Source of the DNA: Nematopogon swammerdamellus
Lineage: Eukaryota; Arthropoda; Insecta; Lepidoptera; Adelidae
Length of the DNA stretch: 64,000 nucleotides
Reading direction: 5' to 3'
Assembly: GCA_946902875.1 (NCBI GenBank)
Contig: OX336340.1
Location: forward strand, 4,981,739 to 5,045,738
In this document: positions 19,800 to 31,628 of the stretch, piece after piece
Numbering within the stretch: the first letter of the stretch is position 1
How the letters are laid out: each line of letters opens with the position of its first letter
The notes under the pieces: model-generated
Told to the model about the DNA's origin: nothing
What the model saw: the letters and a program-made list of their open reading frames with translations, nothing else
The model's database searches: none
Program-made: the position numbers and the translations under genes

Positions 19800-20375
19800 C
19801 GAGTTAACACGCAAGATGAATTTGACTTTAAATTTCGCGGTTAGATGTTTAAAGAATTAAAAAGAAATCACAACAAGAATTAAAAAGAAATCACAACTTT
19901 AGAATTGGTGCTGCTAATAATGTCTAACAAACTGATAAACAGTCACAAACACAAACATTATGAGTCACGTGATAGAATTCGAGATGGCGAAGCATTCCCA
20001 ATTCAAACTTGAAAAAAAAATTGGTACTTTTTATTTTACTTGAAATAATATGCCATACCCTAGACACTTTTGATGTGTGTATTTCGACTTCAGTCGTCAT
20101 CCATCAGGTTGCCAATCATTGAGGCCATCTATCATTTTGACAACTCATACAAATATTATTAATAACTATTATTTTATATTTATGACCTTCATGTATATGT
20201 TTTTTTTAAATACATATATTTTTCCAATTTAATATTATGTTCTTGATATATTATACTGAATGAAATGAAATGAAAATATTTATGAACACATAGAATACAA
20301 GTAAACACAACAAAACATATAGTACAATTTTTTCTCTCGCAGAAAAAAATTATATTGTGTATATAGATTGGCGAT
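19800..20375. other. Intergenic, no gene seen
   Basis: AT-rich sequence with short repeats (a 20-bp AATTAAAAAGAAATCACAA direct repeat near 19856/19879). Nothing else recognised. 19024-19506 is likewise unassigned apart from a (GTT)n run near 19175. Confidence 0.4.
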
Positions 20376-20379
20376 AAAA

Positions 20380-20903
20380 TAGTAACATTATGTCGGGGGC
20401 CGGGGCGCATATATCCATATTCCACTAGGCGAATGATGCTGATTGGTCGATGCCAGTTTGGCGGAAAATTTTAATTTCGTCTGACTCCGCCTCCGGCACT
20501 CCCAGCGAACCTAGTGAATCCGATATTCGTTAGGTCCTTTATGTGATTTCGTGGCTCAGTGGTATGGTGTAGGGTTTGTATTTTTTGACCATGGGTTCGA
20601 GTCCCACAAATTTTTTGTTTTTTTAAAGCAATGTTAGGGTGTTAAAATTAGGTTAAGGTTATTTTTTTATAACCACCTAAAAAAACCTTATTTTCGAAAA
20701 TATTTTCGAAAATACTTCCGAAATTTAAATTTCTTCCTTTTTTTTGTTTTATAATTTATTTTATATATTATAATTATTTTTTTATAATTACCTAAAAAAA
20801 CTTTATTGCGAAAATACTTTAAATTTTCCCGCAAAACTGAGAACGACCAATCAGAGCACTTCGCCTGGTGGACTATGGAAATATGCGGTCGGGGCAATAG
20901 TAC
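20380..20903. mobile_element. Inverted-repeat element carrying a tRNA-like SINE
   Basis: ATAGTAACATTATGTCGGGG..GCATATATCCATATTCCACTAGGCGAA at the left is answered by the reverse complement ending in ATAGTAC at 20903; the arms are about 80-95 bp with several mismatches. The 525-bp element holds no long frame but contains the SINE at 20548-20630. It directly abuts the larger inverted-repeat element at 20931. Confidence 0.6.
20548..20630 (+). mobile_element. tRNA-derived SINE
   Basis: GTGGCTCAGTGGTATGG (box A) and GGGTTCGAGTCCCAC (box B) are spaced as in a tRNA gene and followed by a T-rich run. The anticodon arm is not well formed, so this is a SINE or pseudo-tRNA rather than a functional tRNA. 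Confidence 0.55.
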
Positions 20904-22343
20904 AAGATCCATTTCTGAAAAGCCTTCAAATAACGGTTTCCGTGGGACATAGCTCGGCCATACCGACAACTGGTATGTACGTGTTCGGGCTGTTCTCCTG
21001 AAAACCATAAGTGCGGTAGTCACTTTCTAAAATAGTGGAGGGGGTAGTTATGACGTCATAAAGATGGCGGCCGGGCCTGTCATTCTAGGCGGTATATCTC
21101 GATAGTTACTCGACCGATTTCCTTCATTAAGGTGTCAAAAAAAAGCTAATAGAATGAGGATTATTCGATCTCTTAGAATAGTTTATGTTGAACTAATACG
21201 AAACTAAATATTTACAAAAAACTGACAATTCGAAAAAAAATATTTTTTAATTTTTTAAATAGCTCGGTAACCATCAGGATTTTGGAAATTTAGGTTATAA
21301 TAAAGCGCATAGCTGTATTCAAGATGATCATAGTGAACTTTAAATCATAACGATAGAGTAATAAACAACGGAGCTACAGTCATTTAAGTGAGCGTTGGTA
21401 GCGTCAAGCTCAGCGCGGTAACGTAAGTACCTACTGTTGACGACTCGGCCGACCGCAAATATACCAATACCGAAGATCACCATCCATCCATCCATTGAGA
21501 TTTTCATATAATTTTTTTGTTTCTGAATTAGGACATATCTTTAAATATGTTAAGATACCTAGGTATGTAAGTTTTGAGTACCTAAGGTATGTAAAGACTT
21601 TCTGTACTAAATTTTATAATTTTTTTCGACAATTCTGTCTTTTTACCCGACGGCGACGTTAGGAGGAGTGTAATGTGTTAAGGTCTAAAGTGTGAATCTG
21701 TGTGTTTCTGTACATACATATATTACAGTTCGGAACTCTGCCCCAATTACTTCATAATGACTGGAAACGTGGCCATGTCTGTGCTATACTACATTGGTCG
21801 CGGTCCGGTCCCGCTCGCCGCGCCGCCGTCGCACTATTGGCCAAAGTGCCACTTTTCGGTCATAAATCTGTATCTTCTAAACTAGAATACCTTCCTTGAC
21901 CATTTTTTTTATGGTATTACTTGAATAGTTAATCTTCAAAAAACAGTAACATTTGATTGCAAATAATATTTATTATTAATAAAAAAAAAATCCTAAAATA
22001 TAAAATAATGTATTTCTAAACTATGAAAATAAGATAAAAAATTATTATGTTCATTTACCAATAAAGTATCAAATTTTATATAATATAATAATAAAAACAT
22101 TTTCGTACCTATAATTGTGATAAATAAAAAATTAAACATTAAATATTAAACGCATTAAATGCGCTTACAGGATAGCACCTGTTTTTTGCTTCCTGAATTT
22201 TATTATAAGAAGGGAAGACGATGGAGTACCTTTCCAATAAACAGCTTCACAAATATTTTTATTGCACTTTAGTCAGATCTAAAGACACTAAAGCTTCATC
22301 GTCGTTGAATTGAAAAAAATTTACAGAATTTCCTTTGATAATT

Positions 22344-22604
22344 TCATTGCAGTTTTTCTTGTTTTATTGAGTTGCGAACGACACGTATTATTTTAACATT
22401 GGAGGCTTCATCTTTTTCGCCAATTGAATTCACTACTTTAATGTACTCGTATGAATGATAGACGTTGTCCAAACCAGATTCCCCAAAAAGTTTCACAGAT
22501 TTTGTATACTCTCTGATGAAATTGCGTAGTCCTTGCAAGGTCGATCGGACAAAATGTAATGCTCCTTTATATATTTTTTTGCACTTGAGATAATATGGTT
22601 CCAT
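22344..22604 (-). CDS. Hypothetical 86-residue frame inside the long-TIR element
   Basis: A lysine-rich, largely helical-looking sequence starting MEPYYLKCKKIYKG. No family recognised, no signal peptide and no membrane segment. It is the longest frame inside the 20931-24447 element and could be a transposase fragment, an exon or chance. Kept only because of its position. Confidence 0.2.
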   Translation of the reverse strand: MEPYYLKCKKIYKGALHFVRSTLQGLRNFIREYTKSVKLFGESGLDNVYHSYEYIKVVNSIGEKDEASNVKIIRVVRNSIKQEKLQ

Positions 22605-23018
22605 TTTTCAAGAATCACAGTGGATAGCTCACCTTTAGAATACTTGAAAGACGCCATATAGTTTCAGAAACACTACACTGCACTCATCTGGCACGAATAT
22701 TCAGGCAGTACAGTGTGTAAATGTACCACCCCTCACAGAATGGCTTATATTGGTACGAAAAAAATGTGGCGTGTGTATATCTCCTTACACTCTGTGGTTC
22801 AGAAATGGTGTGCAAAACATAAATAACACAAAACACACCTGGTGTAAGTACATATATAATCATATCATAGTTTTAACCGCAATTGTTTCCGTTACGAAGT
22901 AGCTATACCTACCGTAAGAATGCTGAGGTTGTAGTGCATTTTCTTTGCATAATTTATACATTCAGTCTCTTAAATCAGTACTCTTAAGTTAACTTTTCAA
23001 ATAAAATCATTTAAAATC

Positions 23019-23390
23019 AGCCTGGGTAGCTCAGTGGTGCGGTCGGTGTTAAGACGAGACGGAAGTTACCTTTCTCCATACTCCATACAAAATCGTCTTT
23101 CGGCATTTATGTTATCTCGCCCCCTAAACCTTATCCGATTATAAAATTTTTTTTATTAGGTAGGGCTTATCCCGTCAGAGTTGGTACCACCGCACTGAAT
23201 GAAACGTCGGTCGAAACCGCTATGTAAATATTTCGTGTTTTCCGTCCAGTTCAGTGTAGCCGACATGAAATGAAGGGAAGAATTGACATGGCACCTAGTT
23301 CACACGGTGTTATGGGCTGACATCACGGATGTTGTAGGAGGTGTAGCCAACCGTGTCAGTTTCCATAAAAAAATAATAAAATAAAATTTA
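23019..23390 (+). mobile_element. SINE-A copy with partly replaced head
   Basis: It starts CAGCCTGGGTAGCTCAGTGG. The 5S-like part is replaced by unrelated sequence (23050-23150), then the body runs from GGTACCACCGCACTG to GTGTCAGTTTCCATAAAAAA. Confidence 0.75.
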
Positions 23391-24447
23391 AAAAAAATCA
23401 TTCACGCGAACGCTCCGAGCGTGCGAACAGCGCGCATATTTTTTTAATTTTCGTGCCAATTTGCAGAGTTTTGCAGAAAGTTGTTTATTGATTCTAAATA
23501 AACAGTGTACTGGCTATATAAAACCATTATAATATTCACCCGGACAGACCCTGATACCATTTGAAAGCTTAGATGAAAATTGTAGTTTTAGATAAATTTC
23601 GCGTTTTCGTTAGTGCTTTAAATAAGGAATGATATCTTTAAAAAACCCAACACAGTTACCTAAAATGCTTTTCGAATATGTATGGGTTTCTACATATATG
23701 TTTACTTAAGTATTTTTGAGGAAAATATACATAAAATATATGCGCTCCCTTAATATGCGGATGTTTGCGCAAAGAATTTGTTCAACTTTCAAGCGTCATA
23801 TAACTGAGGAAATTCAACTAAAATCTAAAATATGTACGTATTAAACAAGTACATTTCATGGCCTATCGAACCAACTCATTACCCCAGGTGGTATGTTGCC
23901 AAAACCATTTTTGTCAGTTGCTTGTATGGGGGCTGTCCATAGTGCGTCGCCGCGCGCCCGACCGCTACAGCCAGCTTGACGCTACCAACGATCACTTAAA
24001 TGACTGTAGCTCCGTTGTTTATATCTCAATCGTTATGATTTAAAGATCATTATAATCGTCTTGAATATAGCTATGCGTTTTATTTTAACCAAAATTTCCA
24101 AAATCCTGATGGTTACCGAGCTATTTTAAAAATAAAAAAAATATTTTTTCCGAAATGTCGGTTTTTTGTAAATATTTAGTTTCGTATTAGTTTAACATAA
24201 ACTATAGTAAGAGATCGAATAATCCTCATTCTATTAGCTTTTTTTTGTCACCTTAATGAAGGAAATCGGTCGAGTAACTATCGAGATATACCGCCTAGAA
24301 TGACAGGCCCGGCCGCCATCTTTATGACGTCATAACTATCCCCTCCACTATTTTAGAAAGTGACTACCGCACTTATGGTGTTCAGGAGAACAGCCCGAAC
24401 ACGTACATACCAGTAGTTGGTATGGCCGAGGTATGTCCCACGGAAAT

Positions 24448-24697
24448 TACCTAAATTTCACTTGGATCCCGCACTACAAGTCTGGCTGAGACTTCAGCCT
24501 TTTGGAGATAAAAAAAAAAACAAAAACAACATCAGCAACATGAGCTGTCACTTTGCTTAGCTGTCATCTGTCATACCTGACTACTGTCAGTCAGGTCAGG
24601 TCTGGTAGAAAAAAATAATATAGATAGGGGATTGGTCGGGGACTTTGGTCGGGGACGGTGACAGCGACAGTGCGACGGGATATTGCATGTACCAATC
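24448..24697 (+). promoter_or_regulatory. ABCB7 upstream region
   Basis: About 250 bp between the arm of the long-TIR element and the ABCB7 ATG. It holds GTCAGTCAGGTCAGGTC and GACAGCGACAGTGCGACGG short repeats. No TATA box stands out, as expected for a housekeeping gene. Confidence 0.35.
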
Positions 24698-27600
24698 ATG
24701 GCGGCAATGCTGTTATCAAACAGCGTCCTGCACCCTATCTCCTGGCGCCATGTGAAGGGTTTGCACGGAGCGAGCTTGGTACTGCTCCGCCGGCCGCGTG
24801 TGTTGGCCAGCTCGATCGGTGACGTCCGCAGGGTATGTTTATAATGGGTGTGTTATAAAACTTCTTCAGGGTCACTAGTCTTTCTACAACGCGCTGGTTT
24901 AGTTCAGTTTTATGAGCTGAATTATTCGGCCAATATCTAGCAATATCAATGAATACGTTCATCTTGTGCTATACCTAGTTAATCTTTGACCTTCCTCTGT
25001 TATTAGGTACCAATTATCGCAGTACTATCACTCCAATTATGACATTCTTGCTAATATAATATTTGGCACCTTCAGATTTTACTATTACGGCAAACATTTA
25101 TTCTGACTAAGGTTGTCATGTCCTCTATTTTAAAGGATGTTCCCATTTTCAGCCCCAAAAATGGATATTGTCTTCCCGGTCACCGGTCGCCTGTACAAAC
25201 TTCTGTTTATTTATTAGGATGAGGATGACATGCTATGCCCGCTGCTTCTCTCACGTTAAAGTTACTGTACTCACCTATATATATGTTTTATGGCCTGTAA
25301 CATATGCCTAATTGCATATTCGTGAAAATTTTATCTAAATCAGTTGAGCCATTCTCCAGTTATCAGCGAACATAATACACATAGACATCAGATGTTGATT
25401 TTATATATTTTGCCCTCTATTTCAGAATAACTCTACGTCGACTGGCTCTGGATCTGATACAGCAAAGAATGTGTTGGCCGCTGTATTGGCGAATAAACCT
25501 AAAACCGGCAAGATTCCGGTTGGTGAGTATATAAGATATACATAATAAATACAGATAATAAATACATAATAAATACAGATAATACAAAGGCGGACGAACC
25601 ATACTTGTAGTTGTGTTTGACACGCGCGCTTGTGTGTGTCGCACGGCTTGGGTGGGGGTTACTGAGCGTGCTCGAGCCTACGCACACAAAGACAATGTGT
25701 ATGTGTATCTACACACACAACTAAAACCAACCCGCCTTCGTGATGTAAAACAACTGTGTACCTACGTAATTTTCAAAGTCAAGTCAGTTCAAGTCGATAT
25801 ACATACCTCTTTTTTATAATTTTTATGGTTCCATACCTTAAAAGGAAAAACGGAATCATTATAAGATCACTCCGGTGTCCGTCCGTCCGTCACACAGGTT
25901 TTTGTTTTATAGTTTAAAATCATCTGTCACAACATCTCTTGATAATAATTTTTATTCAAGTTCAGAAAGTATCGCTGCTGCTACACTTGCTTTGATGCAA
26001 TTTTGAAATGTGGGCATAGACGCAGTGAAATAAAAAATCACAAATTAAACACACTTTCAATCGATTGAACCTTTCAATTTCAATTTTCAATTTATTTATT
26101 TATACACATAAAAGAAACTTTAACATTATCCCTTCGGCCCTCAGCATAAATATTCGCATGACCCCAAAATCTCAGCCCTTTTCGCCGCGCGCAAAAACGC
26201 AAAATTTTGGCCCGCGCGCTCCCACACAAATTCGAATATCCCGCCTCAATCGAACGATCCATCAGTAATATGTAATCTGTAATCTGCGTACTGAAATTGC
26301 GCATTCAGTGATACCAAACACTTCAGGATTCACTTATTTAGAAGCACAGACCGATTTTTTGAACTCCAGGCAAAACAAAACACACTCGACATTTTTTTTC
26401 GATTTTTTCTGACCAAAACTGTATAATTTCCTTATACGAGTCATACCTCTAAATAAAGATAATGAGACGTACTCTCGAATACGGGTACACGAAATACGGT
26501 ACAACTTCAATATATTTCAGTGTGAGCTGAAATGTCCGTTGTCAAAAGTGACATTATTTCATTTGACATTTTAAAAAATTATTTTCTGTGTGAAGGTGAA
26601 GTGTTGCCCTGCCATGTGTTTGATAATAGTTCTAGTACTTTTAACCAAGAAGTGATACCAGGAATCAGTTCTTTGGTCGAAAATGGTAGAATTAGTGATT
26701 AATTTAATAGTGAGCCCCGCGCCGCGCCGAACCCCGCGCGGGGTTTGCGGGAGCCAGCCGGTGAACGATAAATGAACCCCGCGCGGGGTTTGCGGGAGCC
26801 GAAGGGTTAATACACATGATTACAACATAATTTTTAAGACAGTGAAATTAATTAATTAGTACATGGAGCAACCCCTGCCCCCTAAACTAGCAAATCATTT
26901 ATCAGTAAAAATGATTGAATATGTGTATTCGTTTTTTTAATTATATTATTTATTAGTATCTGAAAGGCCGAACATGTTTTGTTAGAGTGCAGTGTATTTG
27001 ACAACCAACGAAAGGAGATACTTGGTTCTCCATCTTCCGTTGCAGAATTCTGCAGCTGCCCTAGCCATCTTGTGGCCTTCATGGAGGACACAGGCCGGCT
27101 GGGGGCTGCAGATCAAGTGGTTTGCACGAAGGTCCCTGACCAAGAGGGACTAGTTTGCAGGCTTAGGCCTACTTTCGCCAAAGTCACGTTTGAATCGATA
27201 AGCACGCATTTAGTCAAATGGCGTTTAAATCCATAAATCGCTACATAATATCTCGTCTTGCGCCGCAAAATATTAGTACTTAGGCCCACTTGCACCAACA
27301 CGAGTTTAGAGTTAAGTAGCGAGTTATGGATTTAAACGCGGTTCCCACAGTCAACGGGTGCTAACTTAACGAGTTAAACTGGTTTATATCGTTAAATTCG
27401 TGTGGGTGCAAGTGGGCCTTACTCATTTAGCTAAACTCGGGTTTCTTAGTTCGTGAACTGAGAAAGCAACACCAATCCATCTATTCATATTGTCAACCTT
27501 CTCTATCACCATGTATAAGAAGTAGATAGCAATGTAGCAACATTCTTACGGTGTCAAGCCTCCCGTAATACTTCTTTGAAACAAACCACAAAGCATGGAA

Positions 27601-30600
27601 TAGTGCGCTCTCTTGTGATACAAACCATAAAATGGCTCTCCTATTGTTCCTATGAGTGCGAGCGATTGCTGCGAGGCAGCGGTCGAGTATCAGTTTGACG
27701 TTTCTTAAATCAATTTTAGCAAGTTAAACGAGCGTCAGAACTCATTTACCTTTAAATCCATTTAAGCCACTTTAAATTGGCATTTAGTGTTGGTGCAACG
27801 CACTTATTTTGTTAATTCGAGTTTAGCAAAGTTAAACCGATTTAAATCGCTAAATTCATGTTGGCGCAAGTGGGCCTAAGAGCCACTTTGTACAAAAAAA
27901 CCACAATATAACTCTTTTGCCTTACTGGTCAACACAATTTTCATTTGAACACATATTGGTCCATACATAGTTTGTTTAACAATAATATAATATATGAATG
28001 TTTTCACTAGATATGTAGTTTTTGTTCTGAACATTTTAACTTATGCTTAGATAATGTCTATGCTACTAGGTACGTGTTTGTTTTTAATTTGTTTTCAGTT
28101 GTGTGTTGTTTTTTGAAAATCAGCTTTCTCTTTCTTCAGTAGTGAATCAGCTGAGTGGGCTCCCTTTTCGTCATCTTTTATGTTTATAGGTTAAGTAATT
28201 CTTTTTAAACATGTTTGACGAACAAATAGTTTGTCTATTTCTGTTTCTGTTTCTAAAATTCGAAAAATAAATGTTCAGTTACTCCAAAAAAGCTACAGCA
28301 CTTGGCAGTAAAAACTGCACATCGAGGCAATCCGATTGAACATTATCTCTATCGCACTAACTCCACTTCTCTGTGCGACAGGGACGACGCTCTACAACCG
28401 GATTGTCTCTTTCTAAAGCCCGATGTGCATTTTTTACTGCCGCTTACTGTACTTACATATTATATTTTTCAATATTAAAAAATTTGGTACCTACTTAAAT
28501 AATACCTAAACTTTGATTTTTTATTTTAATGGAACCGCTAATCTTGTAATAATAGGTAATAACTATTAGTCAATAGATAAATAATTATAATTATATTTAT
28601 GTAAAAAAAAACACCATGTTAATGTAGCTATTTATTGCACTCTATTGAAATTTTGGAAGACATTTACCTTTGTGCGTTATTACGTTTTACATTAAATTTG
28701 TGCGTTACTGATGACTTAACACCATGCGAGGTGACTTTATGGTGGAAACTTTTATATACCATGTTCATTTTGCATAATCTCTCATGTGTTTATCTTTCTT
28801 TTTATCGCAATACCATTTGTGTATACAATCGTAACCAGTTTTAATTTTAAGTGAAATTACTATGCAATCACTAGTATTTATTGTTTTCTGCCTTTAGTTT
28901 TTGAAGCGAAGCTTTTTAACGCACGTTGGGGATGGGGACTTAACTCAGAAAAAGTGAAACGTCACGAACGTACAAACGGTGGTTGCAACGCTCCTCACTG
29001 GCTGGGCAGGGCATATTGTTTGCCCTGAGCGCCGCCACCTGTCTTGGTTGTTAGCTAGGTTGTGAAATAATAAGTTCAAAGGAATATCGCATAGATTGCG
29101 CTATCCCGATCGGAATTAAATTATATTAATTGATAATTGGATTTTATATACAAAGCGTAAGAAGCTTCGCTTCTGTCGGGAGCCCACAACATTTAACCTT
29201 TTTTTTAGTATACATATATTCTATGTGAAATAATTATCATTTTAATTTCTAGATGGCTTGTTTTTCCCTATTTTGTTCGTCTACTAATTCTGGGTGAACG
29301 CAGTTCTTCGCATCCTCCACCACGCCTGCCTACGTCTGTTCCGCTCCTCATTTTTTGCCTGCTTTTTCCTTTTTCGTATCCTCATCGATGACATTCCTGA
29401 CGCAAGTTCTATCCCGTCCCCTAGGTATCCAAAAGAGAGACTGCTTTCATCCAGGTGCCTCTATTTTGTCCCGAGAAGACATCAACTTGGGGCACGACGC
29501 GAAGCCGGTCTCCGGGGCAGATATGGTGCGCGGTATGCTGGCATATGTGTGGCCTAAGGTAAATTAATTTAATTAAATCAAGTTTGGTGAGAAACAGATT
29601 AAAAAACACACTTTTTTCCGTGAGTGTTTTCTTTATCGATACGACATCTTTAGCCCGAAACTTATCGAATAGCAGTTTTATAGTGTTCAAAATCACACTA
29701 ATCACTCTTGTATAATGGCTAGAAATCCCAGGTTTGCATCAGAATCACACATATCCTGGTACAAAGTCGTATTTTGATGTCAAACTCTAAACTTGCGATC
29801 ATAATCACACAAATGAAATAGAATAATGATTGAATTGGAAAAATTTGCACCAAAATCACACATATATTAGTTTATTAGTTTTTTGGCTCTCCTGTAAAAA
29901 AAGTTAATGTGGACATGTGTGATTTTTTCCGTAGCTCCTCAAGTGTAAGTGTCAGCCTTGCGTACAGCAAAAGACCTGTAGAAATTGGTACAAGGTTGGC
30001 TGCGGAAGACATTTTATTCCAGAATAAGTCCTCCTTCTGCAATGGTAGAAGTGTAATGCACACACACCTTTTGCAGGACAATAAAATGATCCGCGACCGC
30101 GTCGTGCTGTCCCTGTCGCTGCTGTTCGGAGCCAAGATTGTCAATGTGAGCGTGCCGTTCATCTTCAAATACGCGGTGGACGAAGTGAACGGCGCAGTGG
30201 CGGCGACGCGCGGTGGGGAACTACTGCTGGGCATGGATACGGTGCCTCAGGCTTTGGGGACGGCCACTTTCAGTCTGTTGCTCGGATGTGGGTAAAGTTT
30301 TGGGGCTTTGCTACCTAAGCAACATAGTAAATAAAAAAATATATATTGGACTAAAATTTCTTGGGACTCCGGTTACCTAAAGGTGGGCTTTCGAGCCTCA
30401 TGATGTGGACCACGAGCCGCATTAGGTGGAATCATGAAGAAATGTATTATAAACAAGAATGTTATGTGCAAAGAATACTCGGTCATAGGTATTTGGGCCA
30501 CTTATAGGTTTTTAAAAAACCGGTGCTTACTTTTCATAGACATTTTTTTTTCTTACCCCGATTGTCGGGATTCAGCCTATGTGATATGTATGTATGTATG

Positions 30601-31595
30601 TATTTTATAAAAATTAATTTACTGATGGCTATTTGTAAAGCGAAGTGACTAGATATTTCGGGCCAAGCGTATGGCTCATTCTCATGAGCATGAGTTCTCT
30701 GTCAACCATTGCAAGTCAGATTTTTCATTAGGATAACGGTTTACCTGAAGAGTCAAGGGACATGGCTCCACAAAAGACAGCATAGTCATTTTTATGAAAT
30801 ATAATTGAGTACCATAATTGTTCCAAAGTTTACCGGTTCTGTTGAGGAAAGACCTGCAGAACCGTTTGGTACGCATCCGCGGTAATTCCAGCCTGTAGGG
30901 ATGCAATCCCTGCCCGGCTGAATTCAGCAAAGTGTTTCAGTGTTTTGTTCCTATTGAGTCAGATTCTTGAGTGTCCATGCTTATGCTGTAAATATTAATG
31001 TTCTTGTGAGCGGTAGCATGGGTTAATTATTGTAAATTACTTTAATATAATACTTATATATAAGGTACTAACAAAACATTGTGAATTGCGAAGTTTGTTT
31101 GTCAGTTCTTCTTCGCATTGAATTTCGAACTGGCGGAATTTTCGACATGTCCAAGCGTAGGTTACCTACCTATGGATGAAATTATACAATAAACAATAAA
31201 TAATTGAAAAATCTGTTCTAGTTTTTATCGTGAACGCCTGCAACGACCGTGCGACATAACTATTTCAGTGACGCGCCCATCCTCCATATATACACACAAT
31301 TGAAATAAAATTGTTTTGTTTCTGTTAATGCTTATTGTACAATGGAAAATCTGAAATGTCGTACGTAGCCTTCGTACGACATTTCAGGCTCATTATGTTA
31401 AGTTACTATATAATTATTATAATCATGTTGCGACCCGCTTCAGTTTAGATGTAAGAATGGAAGCACTGCCCCTTATAGTACAGCCTATGGGCTAGTTTAA
31501 GGGACAGAACACGTAAAAATGTAAAAAACACTACAATAGATTACGTTATTATTTTTGTTTGACTGTTGTATATTTTTGTGTTTTTAAGAATAAAT

Positions 31596-31628
<33 letters not shown>

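Larger units (their letters stand above)
20931..24447. mobile_element. 3.5-kb element with ~500-bp terminal inverted repeats
   Basis: 20931-21440 and 23960-24447 are long inverted repeats of each other, roughly 85-90 percent alike by eye. Matching blocks include TTTCCGTGGGACATA, TGTTCGGGCTGTTCTCCTGA, ATGACGTCATAAAGATGGCGGC, GGTAACCATCAGGATTTTGG and TAAATGACTGTAGCTCCGTTG. The interior (2.5 kb) is AT-rich, carries a SINE-A copy (23019-23390) and one modest minus-strand frame (22604-22344). No recognisable transposase is left. The arms end about 250 bp before the ABCB7 start codon, so part of the ABCB7 upstream region is element-derived. Target duplications are not clear. Confidence 0.75.
25523..29424. 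other. ABCB7 intron 2: repeats, no exon
   Basis: Contains a diverged MITE relative (25585-25750), a TTAA-associated repeat with CCCTTCGGC ends (26117-26812), a non-LTR fragment (26962-27106), family R copy 2 (27130-27885) and a MITE (28303-28444). 28870-29195 has a GAAGCGAAGCTT/AAGCTTCGCTTC pair about 250 bp apart, perhaps another inverted-repeat element. The flanking exon phases join without an extra exon. Confidence 0.6.

Noticed and set aside
25613..25819. 68-codon frame near 25613
   Set aside because: It lies in a MITE relative similar to 58766-58977; no protein features.
29909..30295. 128-codon open frame starting at 29909 as ABCB7 coding sequence
   Set aside because: Only 30077-30287 of it is exon 4; the upstream part is intron and does not fit the phase-0 end of exon 3.
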